Assembly: GCA_013400115.1 (NCBI GenBank) | Contig: VXBP01007525.1 | Location: forward strand, 1 to 64,000 | Direction of reading: 5' to 3' | DNA: 64,000 bases | Source of the DNA: Rhinopomastus cyanomelas | Lineage: Eukaryota > Chordata > Aves > Bucerotiformes > Rhinopomastidae | Position numbers and translations under genes: made by a program | Part shown: positions 61,506-64,000 of the stretch, piece by piece | How positions within the stretch are numbered: the first letter of the stretch is position 1 | How the letters are laid out: the number at the start of each line of letters is the position of its first letter | Notes under the pieces: generated by a model | Told to the model about the DNA's origin: nothing | Databases searched by the model: none | What the model saw: only the letters and a program-made list of their open reading frames with translations

Positions 61506-64000
61506 TTTGAAATTTCAGCATTTCTGTTGCTGGCATTACTAAATGCTTAGAAAATTCTCTGTAAACCGCTTAAACTGCACACAACTAGAAACTATTATAA
61601 CCAATGGCCACAGTGTATTCACAAATCAGTAGAGAAAACTACCCATATGACTAAGACTGTACTGTAATTACATCACTGAGCCTTAGTTCCATGTTCTGGG
61701 AACTGGTAACTTGGTAAGAATTTACCTCTCGCAGACAGCAGTCATGAGTAGGTTTGAGCTCCTATTCTGTTGCTTACAGAAATTAGCACCTCTGAGGCAA
61801 ACTGAGGTGTGTTTACAAGATGGAATCCTGTGGTGCGAGGGTATCTCTGCAGGATCTGCACACATAGAAAATAAGGTAGTCTTTACACTTACTTAAACCA
61901 GCTTAACTTACTTAAACAAAATACCAGAATCAGTATTTTGTCCTGACAAGACAGCGGCTGACCACTGATCCATTCTGACTCCTTTTTCACACATTAATCG
62001 TTAAATACGTATAGCATGAACTCAGATTTTGGCTTATTCTATGTTGTTCATCTGGAATTTTTTGTAGCTTGATATCTGATTATGAAGAACTGCTTTTAGT
62101 GAAGGTCTTGAACCTGCAAGATTGAACCTGCTTAACCTTGTCTCTCTGATTAATCCAGCTGAACATCCCCAGAGTTTCTCAAAGAACACAGTTAAACATA
62201 TGCCCGTATGTCTGCAGGTTTCAGGCCTCCACTGACCAGATATTTGCAGCATCTATTTCTAATGACATACATTATTTGTTATTTCTTCTCAAAGATTTAA
62301 AGTGAGTGTGCATTCCAGACATACAATTAAACTATACACTGGACTAAATCCTAATTTCAGGTAAATCAGCATAAAATAAGAGCAATGTAATTGAGATGAG
62401 GCTGCTGATTTCAAGTGCACTACTTTGGATTTTTACTGGTGTTGCTGAAATTAAAATCTGGCCTATAGTAGCTATTGTTTCTGTCCTGGAAAAAACCTCC
62501 ACAGCGATTTTTTCTTCACTTGGAGAGGGCAGTAAATAAGTACTTAGCCCATAAAATGCATATGGTACATGAAATACTTCATGCACTTGCAATGTATGCA
62601 GCCTAATACAAGTGTAGAAAGGGATTAGACATTCCTCTTTAGTTAAGAGATATATCAGTGCATAAAGTCACAGTCTGGGTTCATTTAGCCTTTTCATTTG
62701 TAGTGCTCCATATTACATGAGTGCAGTTCTATTTGAATCTCTTTAATATTCATGATCCTCTCACTAGTCTGAGTGAAAGAGATAAAGCTTTTGATAGCAA
62801 TCTCAGCAACTTGATTAACAATGCACTAATCATCACTACCATTGACCTGATTCAGAAATGTTTTCAATTCATCCATCACTTTGTAACCAAAGATGATTGC
62901 ATTACCTTACCATTTTTTATTTAAATAAAACCGCATGAGCTGTAAATATCTTTCCATTTTACTAAATGCACATAGGTACCAAATTAATTTATTTTTAAAA
63001 CTAAATACCAAAATGACCCATAATAACCAATTAGGGCAGGAGCATAGGGAAAGTGTATCACAAGTGGTCTGCAATAAAATCAATTCACTTTGACTTCACA
63101 TCAATAAATGTTAAATTGTGCCAAGGAATTAATTTTGCAATAAATTGTTATTGTTGTTATAAAATCTAACTAACGCATATTATGAGGAGCAATTATCCAT
63201 ATATCAGAATGCATTGAATGTAGAGTGTGCACTATAATTACTCCCAAAATTGCTTATCATTCAAATGGTAATTTTAGGGATAATGTTTCTTTAACTATAA
63301 CTTTATAAATTTCATCTGAAATTTATTTTTAGGGTTTGAGGGGTTGTTGGGTTTTTTTTGTTTTCTTGACATTGCAAAGAAAACAGAAAATGGGCTGTAA
63401 AAAATGCAACAGATTATAAATATGCTAATGCTGTTCAGTCAATATTTCTTACTTTTATACATAATTGCTGAATGTCACAACATTATTAGTAGAGTAAGAT
63501 ACCTTATTTTGGGTGGTCCCCCTCATAAGCTAAAGACTATTCACAGCAATAGGTATATTCTAGCATTGGAAAAAATATTTGCATCCAGTTTTATGTGAAT
63601 ATAAAACCTGTAGTGGTCATTAAATATTATAGTTAGAAAATATTTTTATTGTCCTAATATTTATATTCAGTCTGAACTCCGTTCTCACTGGGATTTGGCT
63701 CTGAATTTTGAAATGGTAGTATTAATTACCAAACATCAATAAAACCCACTTTTACTAGATTTGTACAATTTGTACAATGAAGAAGAAGAGTTTCCTATTT
63801 CCCTAATGTGTAGCAGACCATGAATATCATTGTTATGGTGAAATGGGAATTATCCAAGACTGAGACAAGCTAAAGTAGGGTACTCCCCCATGGACAATCA
63901 TCCTAGTGGATGGGTAATGATATTATTCATATACATATATATATATTCATATGGTTGCTGTGGTTTAGACATAGTGGCAATTATAAAAGGAAGAGATGAA
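61506..64000. other. Unique AT-rich sequence, no gene seen
   Basis: No interspersed repeat or exon is recognised. Two blocks (62720-62910 and 63050-63330) are dense in TAAT, TGATTAA and ATAAA strings. A TATATA-rich patch lies at 63926. Frames reach 82 codons with no domain. Confidence 0.5.
63926..63952. repeat. TA-rich simple sequence
   Basis: TTCATATACATATATATATA followed by TTCATAT. A short impure TA microsatellite. Confidence 0.8.

Noticed and set aside
1..64000. CRISPR arrays, transfer or ribosomal RNA genes, bacterial operons
   Set aside because: No regularly spaced repeats, no cloverleaf-like or rRNA-like sequence seen by eye; the repeats present are eukaryotic retrotransposons.

Overview
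The window looks like a stretch of bird nuclear genome with no host exon that I can recognise. The main evidence is about 23 pieces of CR1 LINE retrotransposon on both strands. Many end in the CR1-type 3' repeat built from ATTCTATG-like units. Several still read as the C-terminal part of CR1 ORF2, and one as its endonuclease part. CR1 pieces cover about 6.6 kb, roughly a tenth of the window, and two related LTR-like elements add about 1.5 kb. The CR1 load and the presence of several 3'-tail types would fit a CR1-rich bird lineage such as woodpeckers and relatives, but that placement is only a guess. The sequence is AT-rich, has no CpG-island-like block, and shows no bacterial features such as operons or ribosome binding sites. 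It is best read as intergenic or deep intronic DNA.

Layout. 1-6.6 kb is CR1-dense, with six plus-strand pieces of at least four ages. 6.6-16.3 kb holds an unusual CR1 endonuclease-region fragment at 8.5-9.05 kb, an old CR1 interrupted by a 40-bp CR1 tail at 11.3 kb, and two minus-strand copies. 16.3-22.8 kb is nearly free of CR1 and contains a short motif-rich block near 20.6 kb. 22.8-28.1 kb carries the two related LTR-like elements. 28.4-44.9 kb has only three minus-strand CR1 copies separated by long unique AT-rich sequence. 44.9-55.8 kb is CR1-rich again, including two inverted CR1 arrangements (44.87 and 49.26 kb) that look like 5'-inversion products. 55.8-60.9 kb is unique. 60.9-61.5 kb is a young minus-strand CR1 broken by a 9-N assembly gap. 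61.5-64 kb is unique AT-rich sequence.

No genes act together here. The longest open frames (174, 154 and 143 codons) are all CR1 ORF2 remnants. The longest frame outside repeats is 134 codons and has no support as a gene. The points most worth following are the tandem-duplicated 3' tail in one CR1 family, the two inverted CR1 insertions, the gap inside the youngest CR1, and the shared core of the two LTR-like elements. I found no previously undescribed biological system.
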